The position numbers were made by a program, and so were the translations under genes. Below the pieces are notes generated by a model. It did not search any database, had not been told where the DNA came from, and worked only from the letters and a program-made list of their open reading frames with translations. A stretch of 57,341 nt of DNA from the NCBI GenBank assembly GCA_024330965.1, contig JANDJL010000019.1, positions 1 to 57,341 on the forward strand. Reading direction: 5' to 3'. Of this stretch, positions 55,419 to 57,341 are shown piece by piece. Position 1 is the first letter of the stretch, and every line of letters begins with the position of its first letter. The stretch comes from Nitrospira sp. (GTDB lineage Bacteria; Nitrospirota; Nitrospiria; Nitrospirales; Nitrospiraceae).

Positions 55419-56249
55419 ATGAAGTTGCCTTATCTTCCCGATTTTGATCACTCCAGTTTCTTTGACTTTCTCGTCAGGCATCATCCAAGCCTTGTCTCAG
55501 GAGGCGAAAAGAGCCTATCGACGGGCCGCGCCATGTCAGCCGGACAAATGACTTCTGGAGCGCCTCTCGCGGTTCCCCACGCCACCACGGTGTTGGCCGT
55601 CAAGTATCGTGACGGCGTGGTCATCGCGGGAGACCGACGGGCAACGGAGGGGTTTCAGATCGCCGACCGACGCATTGAAAAAGTTTTCAAGATCGACGAT
55701 TGGTCCGCCATGGCGATTGCAGGTGCCGCCGGACCCTGCATCGAGATGGCCAAGTTGTTCCAGACGGAGCTGGAACACTACGAAAAGTTGGAAGGCGTGC
55801 CGTTGTCGTGCGAGGGAAAAGCGAACAAACTCGGCCAGATGGTCAAGGCCAATCTTCCCCTGGCGTTCCAAGGGCTCATTGTCATGCCGCTCTTTGCGGG
55901 ATACGATGTGAAGCGTGGCGAAGGGCGTATCTTCAAGTATGATCTTGCCGGCGGTCGGTACGAAGAGTCTGATTATCACGCGATCGGGTCTGGCGGGAAG
56001 GACGCCCGCAACACCATGCGTGAACACTTTCGAAAAAACATGGCCGAGGCGGACGTGCTTAGTCTGGCACTGATGGCCCTGTATAACGCTGCGGATGACG
56101 ACGTGGGCACCGGGGGGCCGGATCTTGTACGAGGCATTTATCCGACGGCCAAATTCGTGACGGCCCAAGGGATCATTGACGTGTCCGATGAGAAAATTCG
56201 AGCGGTGTACGACGGGCTGATCGCCACGCGCCGTTCGAGGGAGGCGTAA
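55419..56249 (+). CDS. prcB: Proteasome beta subunit PrcB
   Basis: A 276-residue precursor of the catalytic subunit. Residues 1-55 form a propeptide with FDHSSFFDFLVRHHPSLV, similar to that of actinobacterial PrcB. Autocleavage would occur before Thr56 in VPHATTVLAV, giving Thr1 as nucleophile; Asp17 (AGDRR) and Lys33 (IEKVF) of the mature enzyme are in place. The residue before the cut is Ala where mycobacteria have Gly. Also recognisable: LEHYEKLEGVPL and ADDDVGTGGPDLVRGI. Only 30 bases separate it from dop; it ends 2 bases before prcA. Confidence 0.96.
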   Translation: MKLPYLPDFDHSSFFDFLVRHHPSLVSGGEKSLSTGRAMSAGQMTSGAPLAVPHATTVLAVKYRDGVVIAGDRRATEGFQIADRRIEKVFKIDDWSAMAIAGAAGPCIEMAKLFQTELEHYEKLEGVPLSCEGKANKLGQMVKANLPLAFQGLIVMPLFAGYDVKRGEGRIFKYDLAGGRYEESDYHAIGSGGKDARNTMREHFRKNMAEADVLSLALMALYNAADDDVGTGGPDLVRGIYPTAKFVTAQGIIDVSDEKIRAVYDGLIATRRSREA

Positions 56250-56251
56250 CC

Positions 56252-56938
56252 ATGCCGCTGCCATATTACGTGTCTCCCGAACAGATGATGCAAGACAAGG
56301 CCGAGTATGCCAAGAAGGGCATCGCGAAGGGCCGGTCGATCATCGCCATGGAATACACGGATGGTGTCCTGCTGACGGCGGACAACCCCAGCTCTTCCCT
56401 GCACAAGATCTCTGAGGTGTACGACAACATCGCCTTTGCCGGAGCTGGAAAATACAGTGAGTTTGAAAACTTGCGGAAGGCAGGCATCCGGCACGCCGAT
56501 CTCAAAGGGTTTATGTACAGTCGGGAAGATGTGACCGGCCGATCGCTTGCGAATGCCTATTCGCAGAGCCTTGGGACGATCTTCAGTCAGGAGATTAAAC
56601 CCCTCGAGGTGGAAATTTTGGTCGTGCAAGTCGGTGTCAATCACCATCCCAACGAGATTTATCGTATTTCGTTCGACGGCAGCATCATCGACGAAAAAAA
56701 TTTCTCGGTCATCGGAGGAAAGGCGGAGGCCGTCCAATCGATTTTGAAAGACAAAACCTCGACCGAACCGGCTGCGTTGGGACCCGCTCTGGCGCTCTGT
56801 GTGTCGGCTCTGGAACAAACGGCCAATCTGAAATTGTCTCCCGAAGGTCTGGAAGTCGCGATATTGGACCGCAACCGCGTTGGCCGAAAATTTCGCCGAT
56901 TGTCGGTCGCCGACATCGGGCGGCTTCTCTCCGGTTAA
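56252..56938 (+). CDS. prcA: Proteasome alpha subunit PrcA
   Basis: A 228-residue noncatalytic ring subunit that gates the 20S core. It starts PLPYYVSPEQMMQDKAEYAKKGIAKGR, the alpha-subunit N-terminal helix and gate region, then AMEYTDGVLLTADNPSSSLHK and NIAFAGAGKYSEFENLRKAG. No catalytic threonine, as expected. A gagggaggcg site precedes the ATG, and tight coupling to prcB ensures matched synthesis. Confidence 0.95.
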   Translation: MPLPYYVSPEQMMQDKAEYAKKGIAKGRSIIAMEYTDGVLLTADNPSSSLHKISEVYDNIAFAGAGKYSEFENLRKAGIRHADLKGFMYSREDVTGRSLANAYSQSLGTIFSQEIKPLEVEILVVQVGVNHHPNEIYRISFDGSIIDEKNFSVIGGKAEAVQSILKDKTSTEPAALGPALALCVSALEQTANLKLSPEGLEVAILDRNRVGRKFRRLSVADIGRLLSG

Positions 56939-57014
56939 CGCCGCTCGCCTCACGCTGTTCCGCACCTTCTCTTGCGGATCAAAGAAGGGCCGTGTAATCT
57001 GATTTTATCAGCCC

Positions 57015-57341
57015 ATGGCCACCACCGGTCCGATGAAACAAAGAATTTTCGGTCTCGAAAACGAGTACGGCCTCATCTTTTCCCCCAACGGTCGAATCTA
57101 TTTGCCGATGGAAAAGGTGTTGGGCTACATCTTCGAGGGGCTGATCCCGAATAGCTGGCCGTCGAACGCCTTTCTCGTCAACGGTGCGAGATTTTATCAG
57201 GACACCGGATGCCATCCGGAATACTCCACGCCCGAATGCGACAACCTTCTCGATCTGGTGACTCACGACAAGGCCGGCGAACGGTTGCTGGAAGCTTGCC
57301 TGCCGGCGGCCGAAGAACGGCTTCGCGAGGAAGGATTGTCG
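57015..57341 (+). CDS. pafA: Pup-protein ligase PafA, 5' part only
   Basis: The first 109 codons are present, and the window ends within the gene (full-length PafA is about 450-480 residues). Motifs: IFGLENEYGLIF with the metal-binding Glu15, then NGARFYQDTGCHPEYSTPEC with catalytic Asp63 and LLDLVTHDKAGERL. It lacks the Dop-type insertion loop, which separates it from its paralogue dop three genes upstream. ATP-dependent attachment of Pup to lysines is its expected reaction. A second ATG at 57033 is possible. Confidence 0.94.
   Translation, partial: MATTGPMKQRIFGLENEYGLIFSPNGRIYLPMEKVLGYIFEGLIPNSWPSNAFLVNGARFYQDTGCHPEYSTPECDNLLDLVTHDKAGERLLEACLPAAEERLREEGLS

Overview
The window reads as bacterial chromosome from a Nitrospira-like member of the Nitrospirota. 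The support is indirect: GC-rich gene-dense DNA, a SmbP-type histidine-rich protein as known from nitrifiers, a K+-independent membrane pyrophosphatase, and a complete Pup-proteasome system in a genome whose other genes (TolC-type exporter, lipoproteins, EnvC) indicate a diderm cell. There are no tRNA or rRNA genes, CRISPR arrays, insertion sequences or integrases that I can recognise. Start codons were set by eye from Shine-Dalgarno-like sequence and family length, and several remain uncertain.

Layout. 1-3.7 kb is the accessory-looking end: a partial reading frame, two overlapping hypothetical frames, a PAS-histidine kinase-receiver hybrid and, after about 950 bases with no confident gene, an Xre-type regulator. 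3.8-10.5 kb holds hppA, a small gene that I identify as Pup (6148-6345, ending Gly-Gly-Glu), recJ and a bifunctional rel/spoT. 10.6-16.5 kb carries small and stress-type genes: DUF192, a zinc ribbon, an exported flavodoxin, Bfd, an RluE-type pseudouridine synthase, oligoendopeptidase F and two unknowns. 16.6-26.5 kb has a pentapeptide-like membrane protein, a deaminase/TPR pair, an HDAC-family deacetylase, a tandem rhodanese, SmbP, a nitrilase-family amidohydrolase, YqgE, a three-part lipoprotein and a DUF3422 membrane protein. 26.5-36.6 kb holds uvrA, a beta-lactamase-fold hydrolase, a TolC-type protein, an M28 peptidase, small secreted proteins and an RRM protein.

36.7-48.1 kb is conserved housekeeping: uvrB, DUF4321, then ffh-rpsP-rimM-trmD-rplS-rnhB-yraN (protein targeting, ribosome assembly, tRNA methylation), followed by ftsE-ftsX-envC-ctpA, the division-site machinery that activates murein hydrolases plus a processing protease. 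48.4-52.0 kb has a MinD/FlhG-like ATPase, a helix-hairpin-helix protein and thiS-thiG-thiE.

52.0-57.3 kb is the proteasome locus: ARC/Mpa ATPase, Dop, PrcB, PrcA and the start of PafA, all on the plus strand and tightly packed. The position between dop and prcB where actinobacteria carry pup is only 30 bases here and empty. The Pup-like gene 46 kb upstream completes the set: PafA would attach Pup to proteins, ARC would unfold tagged proteins and feed them to the PrcA/PrcB core, and Dop would remove Pup. Because this Pup already ends in glutamate, Dop deamidation would not be needed before ligation. This split arrangement is the most notable system in the window.
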